Shown in pieces: positions 45,536 to 54,697 of a stretch of DNA of 64,000 bases (positions are counted from its first letter, which is position 1; every line of letters starts with the position of its first letter). Below the pieces are notes generated by a model. The model ran no database searches and was not told the DNA's origin. It saw only the letters and a program-made list of their open reading frames with translations. A program made the position numbers and the translations under genes. Location: assembly GCA_022511445.1 (NCBI GenBank), contig JAFLVE010000011.1, forward strand, positions 1 to 64,000, given 5' to 3'. The stretch is from Clostridiales bacterium. Lineage in GTDB: Bacteria > Bacillota > Clostridia > Christensenellales > Pumilibacteraceae.

Positions 45536-46350
45536 AGCTTCACCGTCCCGTGTCTTAGACTGTGACACTGAAGATTAACCGCGACGGGCAGCATTCCTAT
45601 GTGCGTGGGCGCAAGCTCGATATTGACCGCAAGCGCGGTATTGTTCCCGCCGAACGCCGCAACGCCTATTCCGAGCGCGTTCACCTTTTCGAGCGCGATT
45701 TTTTCGAGCCGAGCCGCGTCGGCGCGCGCGTTTGACTGTCCTATCGGGCGGAGCAGGGCGCGCTTTGAAAGCATGCACGCCGTTTCCGCAACGCCGCCGA
45801 TTCCTACTCCAACGACAAGCGGCGGACAGGCGTTCGCCCCGCCCGAGCTTACCGCGTCGACGATAGAAGATATTATTCCGTCCTCGCCGTCGGCGGGCTT
45901 AAGCATGTACAGCTTTGCCATGTTTTCGCTGCCCGCGCCTTTAGCAAGGAATGATATTTCGAGCCCGTCGCCCGAGACGATTTCCGTTTCGATAATGGGC
46001 GGAGTGTTGTCCTTTGTATTAAGACGGGTAAGTGGATCCGCAACCGATTTTCTCGCGGGCGAGTATGCGGCGCGCACCGCCTCTTCGAGCGCGAGCCGAA
46101 GCCCCGGGCAATACGCCTCGTCTCCGAGGCGGACCATGATTAGAGCTTGACCTGTGTCCTGACAGGCAAAAACCTTCTTTTCCTTAGCGATACGGTTGTT
46201 TTCGGCAATGAGCTTTGCCGCGTACGAAGCAAGCGGTGCGTCGCAAAGGTTTTCGAGTTTTTCGGTTACGGCTCGGTCGGGCTCTATAAGACAGCGCTCT
46301 ATAAGCGAGGTAACCTCGCGTTTGACCGTTACGGTGTCGATGTTTCTCAT
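45532..46350 (-). CDS. Class I fumarate hydratase, alpha subunit
   Basis: CQDTGQALIMVRLG, SGGANACPPLVVGVGIGG, ELAPTHIGMLPVAVNLQCHS. Confidence 0.93.
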   Translation of the reverse strand: MRNIDTVTVKREVTSLIERCLIEPDRAVTEKLENLCDAPLASYAAKLIAENNRIAKEKKVFACQDTGQALIMVRLGDEAYCPGLRLALEEAVRAAYSPARKSVADPLTRLNTKDNTPPIIETEIVSGDGLEISFLAKGAGSENMAKLYMLKPADGEDGIISSIVDAVSSGGANACPPLVVGVGIGGVAETACMLSKRALLRPIGQSNARADAARLEKIALEKVNALGIGVAAFGGNNTALAVNIELAPTHIGMLPVAVNLQCHSLRHGTVKL

Positions 46351-46355
46351 GCCCT

Positions 46356-46384
46356 TATTATATCATATAACGCTACGCATTACA
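46356..46384 (-). promoter_or_regulatory. Reverse-strand promoter TTGTAA-N17-TATAAT, 6 nt before ATG of fumarase alpha
   Basis: Reverse complement reads TTGTAATGCGTAGCGTTATATGATATAATAAGGGCATG. Confidence 0.7.
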
Positions 46385-46396
46385 AACATTTTTCGC

Positions 46397-46425
46397 TTGA
46401 TTATAGTACCGTTAAGTGATATAAT
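46397..46425 (+). promoter_or_regulatory. Promoter TTGATT-N17-TATAAT, 6 nt before ATG 46432
   Basis: TTGATT 46397-46402, TATAAT 46420-46425. Confidence 0.7.
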
Positions 46426-46431
46426 AAGGCT

Positions 46432-47196
46432 ATGAGTTTAAGCTTATGTTGTATCGCGTCGGGCTCCAAGGGGAATTGCACCTTTGTTACCGACAGGAAG
46501 AGCCGTATCGTAATAGACCTCGGCATTTCGGCGTCGAGAGCGGAGAATTCACTTTCCGCGCTCGGTGCGGATTGCGATTGCGATATTATCGTTACGCACT
46601 CTCATACCGATCACATAAACGGAATCAAAACGTTTTTAAAACGGCATCCCGGCGCGAGAGTGCACTGTCAAAAGGAATGTGCCCGCGCCGTCGGATCGTT
46701 CGTCGGCTTTAACCCCCTTATAGAGAACAGGGATTTTTATTTGGGCGATATCCGAGTTACGGCGATCCCCGTTCCGCACGACGTGCCCTGCTTCGGATAT
46801 ATAATCGAGTGCGGGGGGAAGCGCGCCGCCGTGGTTACCGATATAGGCGCGGTGGAGGATAACGCGCTTAAAGCGCTCTCCGGCGTGGATCTTCTTGTAA
46901 TAGAGGCAAACCACGACGTGGAAATGCTCCGCTCGAGCGTGAAATACTCGCCGCAGTTAAAGGCGAGAATTTTGTCTCGGCACGGACACCTCTCTAACGC
47001 CGACTGCGCTTCCGTATGCGCTTTTCTCGCGACCGGCGGAGTGAGAAATTTTGTGCTCGCGCATCTGTCCGAGGAGAACAACACGCCAGAAATAGCGCGG
47101 CGCGAGGTGGAGAGCGCGATTACTGACGCGGGCGCGCATGCAAACATCGTTGTGGCGAGTCAAAACGCAATGACGGGATTGTTCGAAATATGTTAG
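46432..47196 (+). CDS. MBL-fold hydrolase (YycJ/WalJ-like)
   Basis: CIASGSKGNCTFV, VTHSHTDHINGI. Confidence 0.9.
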   Translation: MSLSLCCIASGSKGNCTFVTDRKSRIVIDLGISASRAENSLSALGADCDCDIIVTHSHTDHINGIKTFLKRHPGARVHCQKECARAVGSFVGFNPLIENRDFYLGDIRVTAIPVPHDVPCFGYIIECGGKRAAVVTDIGAVEDNALKALSGVDLLVIEANHDVEMLRSSVKYSPQLKARILSRHGHLSNADCASVCAFLATGGVRNFVLAHLSEENNTPEIARREVESAITDAGAHANIVVASQNAMTGLFEIC

Positions 47197-48263
47197 AGAA
47201 TAAGCTGAAAAATTACAAGCCGTACGACTTTTCCGCGTCATGCTCGTTCTACCTCGGCGCGATTATCGTAACGCTTATTATGCAGGGCGTTGCGGGGATT
47301 GTGTCGGCGGCGCTTGCAGGCTCCGTGCCCGATATAGCGGACAACGGCGACTTTAACACCGCGTTCATGATACTCTTTCAGGTTGCGAACGCCGGGTTTA
47401 TCGTGCTGTATTCGTACGTTAAAAAGAACAAGTTTTCGTTTACTTTCGTCCGCGACGGGGAAAGCGGCAAGGGCTTAAACGCAATGTGTTTTATAGTGCC
47501 GATTATAGGTGCCGCCGTACTTATGGCGGCTATGTATCTTCCCACAATGTGGTACGGCTACCTTACCGAGGCTATCGGCTTTCCGTCCGACAAGGGCAAT
47601 ATTAGCCTGACCACGCCGTCGTCAATCGTGATGATAGTAACGGCGTCCGTTTTTCTCGCGCCGATTTTCGAGGAAACCATTTACCGCGGCGTGCTCTTCC
47701 GCGGTCTTAGGGAAAACGGCTCGACGTTAAAGGCGGTAATGCTGTCCGCGCTTGCGTTTATGCTTATGCACATGAGCCCGCTCCAGGTTGTGTTTCAGTT
47801 TGCGTTAGGCGTTGCAAGCGCGTACCTTGCCCTAAAAAGCGGCAGGCTTCTTCCGTCCGTAATAATGCACGCGGCGGCAAACGCGCTTGCGCTCGTAATG
47901 CAAATGACCGCGTTCGGCGACGTGCTTTGGGGCTGGCAGGTTTGGCTTACCGAGCATATCGCCGCGGCGGTCTTTATAACGCTCGGGCTGTTTGTCGCAG
48001 GCTTTGCGGCTATATATTTCCTTGTTCCGCTTGCATTCGGAAAGGGCTTGCCGTTCGGTAAGAGAAACGCTGAAATAACGGAGGCGCCCGATATAAGCGG
48101 CGACGGAGCTTCGCAAAAAACGGTTGCCGCCGATATAAACGCTGTGCGCGACGAGACGATGGCGGAGCTTCGCAAAAAGGAAGGGCGGATAAGATATTTT
48201 ATAGCGCTCGGAATTTCCCTCGCTATGTTTATAATCAATCTTGTGGCGGGGATACTTTCATGA
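47190..48263 (+). CDS. CPBP family intramembrane metalloprotease
   Basis: FEETIYRGVLFRGL, multi-TM. Confidence 0.9.
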   Translation: MLENKLKNYKPYDFSASCSFYLGAIIVTLIMQGVAGIVSAALAGSVPDIADNGDFNTAFMILFQVANAGFIVLYSYVKKNKFSFTFVRDGESGKGLNAMCFIVPIIGAAVLMAAMYLPTMWYGYLTEAIGFPSDKGNISLTTPSSIVMIVTASVFLAPIFEETIYRGVLFRGLRENGSTLKAVMLSALAFMLMHMSPLQVVFQFALGVASAYLALKSGRLLPSVIMHAAANALALVMQMTAFGDVLWGWQVWLTEHIAAAVFITLGLFVAGFAAIYFLVPLAFGKGLPFGKRNAEITEAPDISGDGASQKTVAADINAVRDETMAELRKKEGRIRYFIALGISLAMFIINLVAGILS

Positions 48264-49372
48264 TGGCGCCGCTTACTCCCGCTCTTAAACGCGACTACCG
48301 CGCCGTGTCGTACGCGCTTACCTCCGCGGCGGTCGGGCTTATAATAATGCGTATACTCGTGTACTTTTTGCCGATAGACACGAGCACGTACGGCGGCGAG
48401 CTGTCGAGTAACGCCTTTTTTACGCTTATCACTCAGCTTGTGTTTTTCCTTGCCGTTCCGTTTTGCGTGTATAAATTCTACGGCAAGCGCACCGTAAAGG
48501 AAACGCTTGAATTCAGCTCGGTGCACGGATTTAAAAAGTATCATCTTTTGGCGATTCCGCTCGGGTTTTGCGCGCTTGTTCTCACTATCGGCATCTCGTC
48601 GAGCTGGGCTAATTTTCTCAGAATGACGGGCTACAACATGCCGTCGTCGTCCACAGACAAGCCCGAAACTCTTAACGCAGGTTTTTTAATCGCGGATATA
48701 ATCCTTACCGCGGCGATACCCGCGGTGTGCGAGGAGTTTGTAATGCGCGGCGGACTTCTTACAACCGCTAAGTCGACCTTCGGAACCGTGGGGTGCGTAG
48801 TGCTGTGCGGAGTGGCGTTCGGACTGTTCCACCAAAACGTAAAGCAGGTTTTTTACACGGCGCTTTTCGGCGCGGCGGCGGGATTTCTCACGTTAAAGCT
48901 GAAAAGCATTTTTCCCGCCATGATAATGCACTTTTCCAATAATTTCTTTTCGGTGCTTTTAGACTACGCCACCGACTATAACTGGGCGGTAGGCGGCAAT
49001 ACCTACAACTTTATCAATACCGTTGCGGCTACGCGGCCGTGGGCGCTTTTCCTTATATTCTTTTCGGTACTCGGAATTGCCGTCGGGCTTGTATTGATTA
49101 TGCTGTACATGCGCGAAAAGGCGGTCATAAAGCGCAAGATAGAAACGCTTAAGGATTCGGCTTTCGACACGACCAAAAAACGCGTGGTTTTAATGGGCGA
49201 GTTCGACGAGGAAAGGGTGAGAGAGCTCGAGATGGAAAGGCAGGTCTACGGCGCCGACTATCAGGAGGAAAAGTACAAGCCCGCCCCGCGCGACGTTATG
49301 ATTATAATTGCGGTCGGAGTCGTAACCTTACTGACAACGGTATTTACTTATGTGTGGGGGTTTTTCTATTGA
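48260..49372 (+). CDS. CPBP family intramembrane metalloprotease
   Basis: CEEFVMRGGLL, multi-TM; 4-nt overlap with upstream CDS. Confidence 0.9.
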   Translation: MMAPLTPALKRDYRAVSYALTSAAVGLIIMRILVYFLPIDTSTYGGELSSNAFFTLITQLVFFLAVPFCVYKFYGKRTVKETLEFSSVHGFKKYHLLAIPLGFCALVLTIGISSSWANFLRMTGYNMPSSSTDKPETLNAGFLIADIILTAAIPAVCEEFVMRGGLLTTAKSTFGTVGCVVLCGVAFGLFHQNVKQVFYTALFGAAAGFLTLKLKSIFPAMIMHFSNNFFSVLLDYATDYNWAVGGNTYNFINTVAATRPWALFLIFFSVLGIAVGLVLIMLYMREKAVIKRKIETLKDSAFDTTKKRVVLMGEFDEERVRELEMERQVYGADYQEEKYKPAPRDVMIIIAVGVVTLLTTVFTYVWGFFY

Positions 49373-49809
49373 AAAAGATCAGGTTGCTTTGCGTCGGAAA
49401 GGCGAGTAAGTCTTTTTGCCGCGACGGAATAGACGAGTACCTGAAGCGGCTTAAAAGCTTTTACGACGTGTCGGTCGTCGAAATCCCCGAACAGCCGACG
49501 GTCAGAAAGGAATGCGACGAGCTTATGCGCCGCATGCTCGGGCATGACTGCGTGCTTCTCGATATCGGCGGGGAAATGCTCTCGTCCGAGGGCTTTGCGC
49601 GACTTCTCTACGACGCGCACGCGCGCGGCGACGAGGTGACTTTCGTAATAGGCGGTGCGTCGGGCGTGGACGGCAGCGTTCGGCAGATGTGCAGGCGCAG
49701 GGTGTCCTTCGGCGCGGTCACGTATCCGCACCAAATAGCAAGGCTTCTCCTTGCCGAACAGCTCTACCGCGCGGCGACCATACTTAACAGACTTCCGTAC
49801 CATAAGTAA
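49369..49809 (+). CDS. rlmH: 23S rRNA (pseudouridine1915-N3)-methyltransferase RlmH (TTG start 49369)
   Basis: FVIGGASGVDGSVR...; AEQLYRAATILNRLPYHK C-terminus. Confidence 0.92.
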   Translation: MKKIRLLCVGKASKSFCRDGIDEYLKRLKSFYDVSVVEIPEQPTVRKECDELMRRMLGHDCVLLDIGGEMLSSEGFARLLYDAHARGDEVTFVIGGASGVDGSVRQMCRRRVSFGAVTYPHQIARLLLAEQLYRAATILNRLPYHK

Positions 49810-49855
49810 CTCTTAATGTAAATTCGCCCGCAGCCGTTATCATATACTACTGTAT

Positions 49856-50659
49856 ATGGATATAGCGGACTATGTAAAAACGGAATTAACAAAGAGTGGC
49901 GCGGATATTTTTTCTATCGGAAAAAGCGCGGCGGGAGAGGATATGCTTTGCGCGCACCGCGGCGAATACTTCGGCGGTCAGATAATAATTACCTCTGCGA
50001 TACACGCCCGAGAGTGCTGTACGGCGCACGTCGTGATTAGACAAATCGAAAAATATCGGGAACAAAGCGGCGTGTATTTTATTCCGCTCGTCAATCCCGA
50101 CGGGGCGAGATTTTTTTGCGGAGAGCATATACGCGGATTTCCGGTACTCGAAAAGAACGAGGACAAAAGGCCCGTTTGGAAGGCGAATGCCGAGGGCGTC
50201 GACCTTAACACCAACTTCGACGCGAGCTGGGGAAGCGGAAGGCAAAACGTGCTCCTTCCCGGTCCCTCCGACTTTATAGGAAGCTATCCGCTGTGCGCGC
50301 CCGAGTCGCGTGCGCTTGCGGCGTTCACCCAAAAGGTTAAGCCGATATTCACTTTAAGCTATCATTGTATGGGCGGCGAGCTGTACTGGGAATACGGTCA
50401 GAGCGGGGCGCGGCGAGTTCGCGACGAAAAAATCGCCGCGGCGATTGCAAAGCGCATAGACGTAAAAAAGGTTGACGGGCATTTGTTTTCGGCGGGCGGG
50501 TACAAGGACTATTGCATACAAAAACTGAAAATCCCGTCCGTCACTGTGGAGCTTATTAAAAGTGGCTCTCATCCGTTTTACGAAAAGGATATAGCCGAGG
50601 ACAGGGAGAAAAACGCTCTTCTTCCCGAGTATATAACGAAGCTTATGAGGACAATATGA
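49856..50659 (+). CDS. M14-family zinc carboxypeptidase
   Basis: SAIHARECCTAHVVIRQIEKY; NPDGARFF; GVDLNTNFDASWG. Confidence 0.9.
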   Translation: MDIADYVKTELTKSGADIFSIGKSAAGEDMLCAHRGEYFGGQIIITSAIHARECCTAHVVIRQIEKYREQSGVYFIPLVNPDGARFFCGEHIRGFPVLEKNEDKRPVWKANAEGVDLNTNFDASWGSGRQNVLLPGPSDFIGSYPLCAPESRALAAFTQKVKPIFTLSYHCMGGELYWEYGQSGARRVRDEKIAAAIAKRIDVKKVDGHLFSAGGYKDYCIQKLKIPSVTVELIKSGSHPFYEKDIAEDREKNALLPEYITKLMRTI

Positions 50660-51135
50660 GTAACAACGAAAACATTAAAGAATATAGCGAGCGCGACGAA
50701 GCGTTTATGAAAAAAGCGATAGAACTGCTTTCAGAGTGCCCCGAATGCGAGGTGCCAGTCGCCGCAATAATAGTGTGCGACGGCGAGATTGTGGGACGGG
50801 GCGTGAACAGACGGGAGACGGACAGCGACCCCACGGCGCACGCCGAGGTGGTAGCCATTCGCGACGCGGCAAATAAGCTAGGGCGGTGGAATTTAAGCGG
50901 ATGCGAGCTGTTCGTAACGCTCGAGCCGTGCGTGATGTGCGGCGGAGCAATCGTGTACTCGCGCATTTCGCGCGTCGTGTTCGGCGCGTACGACCTTAGA
51001 TTCGGCGCGTGCGGTACCGCGCTCGACGTTGTGCGGTGCGACAAGCTGAATCACCGAGCGGAGGTTGTGGGCGGCGTTCTCGACAAGGAATGTCTTAAGC
51101 CGATTACCGATTTTTTCAAAGCGCGAAGAAAATGA
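50656..51135 (+). CDS. tadA: tRNA adenosine(34) deaminase
   Basis: HAEVVAIRDAANKLGRWNLSGCELFVTLEPCVMCGGAIVYSRI. Confidence 0.93.
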   Translation: MSNNENIKEYSERDEAFMKKAIELLSECPECEVPVAAIIVCDGEIVGRGVNRRETDSDPTAHAEVVAIRDAANKLGRWNLSGCELFVTLEPCVMCGGAIVYSRISRVVFGAYDLRFGACGTALDVVRCDKLNHRAEVVGGVLDKECLKPITDFFKARRK

Positions 51136-51187
51136 TTAAAATTATATTAGAGTACGATTAAATGTTTCCGATTTGGTTTGTTCTGTA

Positions 51188-51216
51188 TTGACAACGTGTT
51201 TCGTTCGGTATATAAT
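51188..51216 (+). promoter_or_regulatory. Promoter TTGACA-N17-TATAAT
   Basis: TTGACA 51188-51193, TATAAT 51211-51216. Confidence 0.8.
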
Positions 51217-51239
51217 TTATCCGAAAAGCGAGGTGAATT

Positions 51240-51545
51240 ATGATAGTCGGGAGATTGCTTAATAAGATTATAAACATCTTTACGGGGCTGTTTGCTATAA
51301 GTACCCTTATTCTTATGCTTGTAAGCTACATTAACTCTTACACTAACGTCTTGGTGCTTGCAGGCGAGGGCGTCGCCGAAACGGTGGAACGGTTTAGAAA
51401 CTACTTCACACTCGCCACCATTTTTTGCGCGGGGATAGAGTTCACGCTTAAGCGCAACATTATTCTCGCCATAATCTTCGCATGCATAGTCGTCGCGGTC
51501 GCGGCGTTTATGATTTACACCGACGTAACTCCGCTTTCCGTATAA
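51240..51545 (+). CDS. Small membrane protein (101 aa)
   Basis: SD GAGGTG, hydrophobic segments, own promoter and terminator. Confidence 0.65.
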   Translation: MIVGRLLNKIINIFTGLFAISTLILMLVSYINSYTNVLVLAGEGVAETVERFRNYFTLATIFCAGIEFTLKRNIILAIIFACIVVAVAAFMIYTDVTPLSV

Positions 51546-51558
51546 AAAGCATTTATCA

Positions 51559-51585
51559 AGGCGCCTAAAATCGGGCGCCTTTTTC
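51559..51585 (+). terminator. Rho-independent terminator
   Basis: AAGGCGCC / GGCGCCTT followed by T-tract. Confidence 0.8.
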
Positions 51586-51651
51586 TGTTTTTGCGTAAAG
51601 CGTGCGCCGCGGCGTAATATATTATTTATCGATATAGAAAAGGAGAGTCCT

Positions 51652-54120
51652 ATGGCCAAAAAGAAAAAACCCGTTATGACTTTAGCCGACTACTTAAGCG
51701 AGGAGGGTAACCTCGAAAAGGAATTGAAAGCGCAAGAAAGCCTCGAAGAGGACGAGGATTTCGATCCGAGCATGTTTGCGGGCGTCGTTTCGCTCGAGGA
51801 TTTGCTCGAGGGCGACAGCGAGGTAAGGTATCTTACGCTCGATAATCTCGGAAGCTTATTCGTCGAGCTTAAGGTGAAATCGAAAGACGGCAGGACTTCC
51901 GTGCGCCGACCCAAGGTGTACTTTTCGGCGTACAGGGACGATTACGACAAATACTTCGACCTTATTACGGACGCCGTTGCCGACGAGCTTAACTGCGATA
52001 TTTATTACCTCGAAAAAAACGCCGAGGTGGGGGGCGGGGAGGCTATTTCACAGCGCATTTCGGAGATGAGTCTTTTCGTATTTCCCGTCACACAAAAACT
52101 GCTCTCGTACGACGGGCGCGTTCTCGACGTGGAGCTTAAGGCGGCTATGGAGTACGGCGTTCCCATTATGCCTGTATACATAGACGGCGATATAAACGAG
52201 TTTAACGAAAAGGTGGGGCACTACGAGGTGATTAAATACTCCGCGCCCGATTTTAAGGACAAGCTGAATAAGTTTATAAACAACACTCTGTTCGGCGGCG
52301 AGGACATAAAAAAGATAGAGGGCGAGTTCACCTCCGGCATATTCTTAAGCTACCGTAAAAAAGACGTCGATCACGCCCGCAGGCTTATAAATGTTTTGCG
52401 CCGCGACAGCGAGCTTGACGACGTTGTCATCTGGTACGACAACTATCTTACCGTCGGCGAGGACTATAACGAGGAGATTGCTTCCGCGCTTTCGTCGTGC
52501 GATTTGTTTGCGCTTCTCGTAACGCCCAATCTCGTCGGCGAGGAAAACTACGTGTCCAAGATAGAATACCCCTCCGCCTCCCGCGAAGGCAAAAAGGTGT
52601 TTGCGGTGGAGGCGGTGCCGTCCGACCGTAAGCTTTTGGAAAAGAACTACGCAGGCGATTACCCCGTGTTTTCGCTTGGCGACAAAGCGCTTACGGAATA
52701 TGTAAAGTCCAATCTTAAAAGTGAGCTCGCTTCCGCTCCGCACACGCCCGAGCACAAATACTTTGTCGGCTTGGCGTACTATTTCGGCGTAAAGGTGGAG
52801 GTGAATAGGTCGCTTGGCGGTAGACTGCTACTGGAGAGTGCGGACGAGGGGCATATCCCCGCGCTTATAAGAGTGCTGTCCGTGCGCCGCTACAATCCCG
52901 ATCTTATCGACGACGACAAGCTTATAGAGCTTTGCGAGCGCGCGCTCGCTGCACTCGAAAAGGGCGGGAAGATTAAAGACTCCGACAGCTACGAGGCGAT
53001 TGCCGACAGCCTTGTAAGCGAGTACATAACGAGCTACCAAACGGAAAAAGCGGAGGCGCTTATCGTTAAGATCCTCGGTCTGGTGGAAAAAGCGCCGAGT
53101 CGCCGCGTTACCTATTACGAAAAGTATGCGCGGCTGTACTTCAGGCTTGCCTCCGCGCTCGAAATACGCGGCAGGTACAAGGACGCCGAGCTTTACGCCG
53201 ATTTTGCGCTCGAATACGCGGAAAAGATTTTGGAGTCGGACGTTGCCGATGCGCCCGACGCGCTTTACTACCGCATTCTCGGCGCGGTCGCCTCCGCTAA
53301 GACCAAGTGCGGCAAAACCGACGGCGCGGCGGAGATTTTGGAAAAGGCGAAAAAACGGTTTAACCGCGGCGGCGTAAAAACGAGCGATGACGAAAAGCTC
53401 GCTTACGCGCAGTTTGCGGTTAGCTATGCAACCGCGCTGTACCAAACCGGCAATCCCAACGAGGCGCTCGACCTTGCGTTCGAGACCGAAAAAATGCTCT
53501 CCGCGCTTACCAAAACCGACCTTGTTACCGACACGCTCGCGTCGGTGTACGAAATATTGGGCACGGTGTACTTTACATACGCCAACGGCGATCATAACCT
53601 TCTTAACGCCGCGCTCCACTACCTGGAAAAGGCTGTCGACACCGTCGAGCTGATTAAGGATATGAGTCCGGACGGCAAGGCGCTTCGCAGGGCTAAGTAC
53701 GGGCTTAACTACGGCGCGGCGCTCTCGCAGTGCAATATAGGCGAGGAGGCGGTAAGCGTTTTATGTGACGTTATAGACGCGTGCAAAGACGCCTACTTTG
53801 ACGGCGGGCAAAAATACCTGCTTATAAAAGAGGCGGTCGGCGCTCTCGCTATCGAGCTTGTATCGCAAAAGAAGTACGCCGAAGCGATAGAATACTACGA
53901 CGAGTTTTTCGCGCTCGTCCGAAGGGATGAGATTTCGTCGCCCTCGCAATACTACGACTGTGCGAACTTTTCCTACCGCGCCGCGTACATCTACGTTAAC
54001 ATGATAAAAGACAGGGCGGGCGCGGAAACGTATATCGACAAGGCGTTGGAGTTTATCGGACTTTGCGACATAACCGACGACAACGTCGTATCGCTGTATC
54101 ACTCCGTTAAGGCGCTGTAA
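51652..54120 (+). CDS. Tandem TIR-like domains plus Sel1/TPR-type helical repeats
   Basis: First TIR-like KVYFSAYRDDYDKYFDLITDAVADEL...; second TIR SGIFLSYRKKDVDHARRLINVLRRDSELDDVVIWYDNYLTVGEDYNEEIASALSSCDLFALLVTPNLV; TPR-like C-terminus. Confidence 0.8.
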   Translation: MAKKKKPVMTLADYLSEEGNLEKELKAQESLEEDEDFDPSMFAGVVSLEDLLEGDSEVRYLTLDNLGSLFVELKVKSKDGRTSVRRPKVYFSAYRDDYDKYFDLITDAVADELNCDIYYLEKNAEVGGGEAISQRISEMSLFVFPVTQKLLSYDGRVLDVELKAAMEYGVPIMPVYIDGDINEFNEKVGHYEVIKYSAPDFKDKLNKFINNTLFGGEDIKKIEGEFTSGIFLSYRKKDVDHARRLINVLRRDSELDDVVIWYDNYLTVGEDYNEEIASALSSCDLFALLVTPNLVGEENYVSKIEYPSASREGKKVFAVEAVPSDRKLLEKNYAGDYPVFSLGDKALTEYVKSNLKSELASAPHTPEHKYFVGLAYYFGVKVEVNRSLGGRLLLESADEGHIPALIRVLSVRRYNPDLIDDDKLIELCERALAALEKGGKIKDSDSYEAIADSLVSEYITSYQTEKAEALIVKILGLVEKAPSRRVTYYEKYARLYFRLASALEIRGRYKDAELYADFALEYAEKILESDVADAPDALYYRILGAVASAKTKCGKTDGAAEILEKAKKRFNRGGVKTSDDEKLAYAQFAVSYATALYQTGNPNEALDLAFETEKMLSALTKTDLVTDTLASVYEILGTVYFTYANGDHNLLNAALHYLEKAVDTVELIKDMSPDGKALRRAKYGLNYGAALSQCNIGEEAVSVLCDVIDACKDAYFDGGQKYLLIKEAVGALAIELVSQKKYAEAIEYYDEFFALVRRDEISSPSQYYDCANFSYRAAYIYVNMIKDRAGAETYIDKALEFIGLCDITDDNVVSLYHSVKAL

Positions 54121-54154
54121 AGTATCCGCCGCCTAATTTATTTCCCATAAAACA

Positions 54155-54190
54155 AACACTCCCTCGGTTTTACCGAAGGAGTGTTTTTAT
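54155..54190. terminator. Bidirectional terminator
   Basis: AACACTCCCTCGG-TTTTA-CCGAAGGAGTGTT with T-tract. Confidence 0.8.
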
Positions 54191-54199
54191 TGCGGAGTT

Positions 54200-54658
54200 T
54201 TATATGTGTAGCATAAGCCGCAGGGCGGCGGAGGTGTGCTCTAAATCTTGATAAGTTCCGAAGTAGTGGAATAGCAGCGCGGCTTCCGTTATTATCGCGA
54301 CCGTAAAGATGAGGACAACAAGGGCGGTGGAGACTATGCCGATAATAAGTCCGGCTTTGGCGAAGTTGTATTTTATTCCGCCGTTCTCCTTTGCGTACTT
54401 AAGTCCTATTGCAGAACACACGATACCCGGCACGGGCGAAACGAACGATAGGATAAACCCGATAAGCGCAATAATGTTTTTGTCGGTGTCGTCGCGGTGA
54501 TCGGGAGCCTTTTTCACTTCCTCTACGGACGGAGCCTTGTGCGTATCCAAGTTTCGCTCCGTCGGTGCATTCTCGCTTTTTTTGGTTAATTTGTATCCGC
54601 AGCTATGGCAAAAGCTTACGTCTTCGCCGAGCTTGGAGCCGCAATTGGGGCAAAACAT
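54200..54658 (-). CDS. Zinc-ribbon plus DUF4190-like membrane protein
   Basis: MFCPNCGSKLGEDVSFCHSCGYKL; two TMs. Confidence 0.8.
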   Translation of the reverse strand: MFCPNCGSKLGEDVSFCHSCGYKLTKKSENAPTERNLDTHKAPSVEEVKKAPDHRDDTDKNIIALIGFILSFVSPVPGIVCSAIGLKYAKENGGIKYNFAKAGLIIGIVSTALVVLIFTVAIITEAALLFHYFGTYQDLEHTSAALRLMLHI

Positions 54659-54697
54659 GTTCCTTCTCCGAATAAAGATTGTGTTATTACGTCGTGA

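Noticed and set aside
49843-49858. Leaderless start for the M14 carboxypeptidase
   Set aside because: A TATACT lies 7 nt before ATG, but no acceptable -35 at 16-18 nt spacing.
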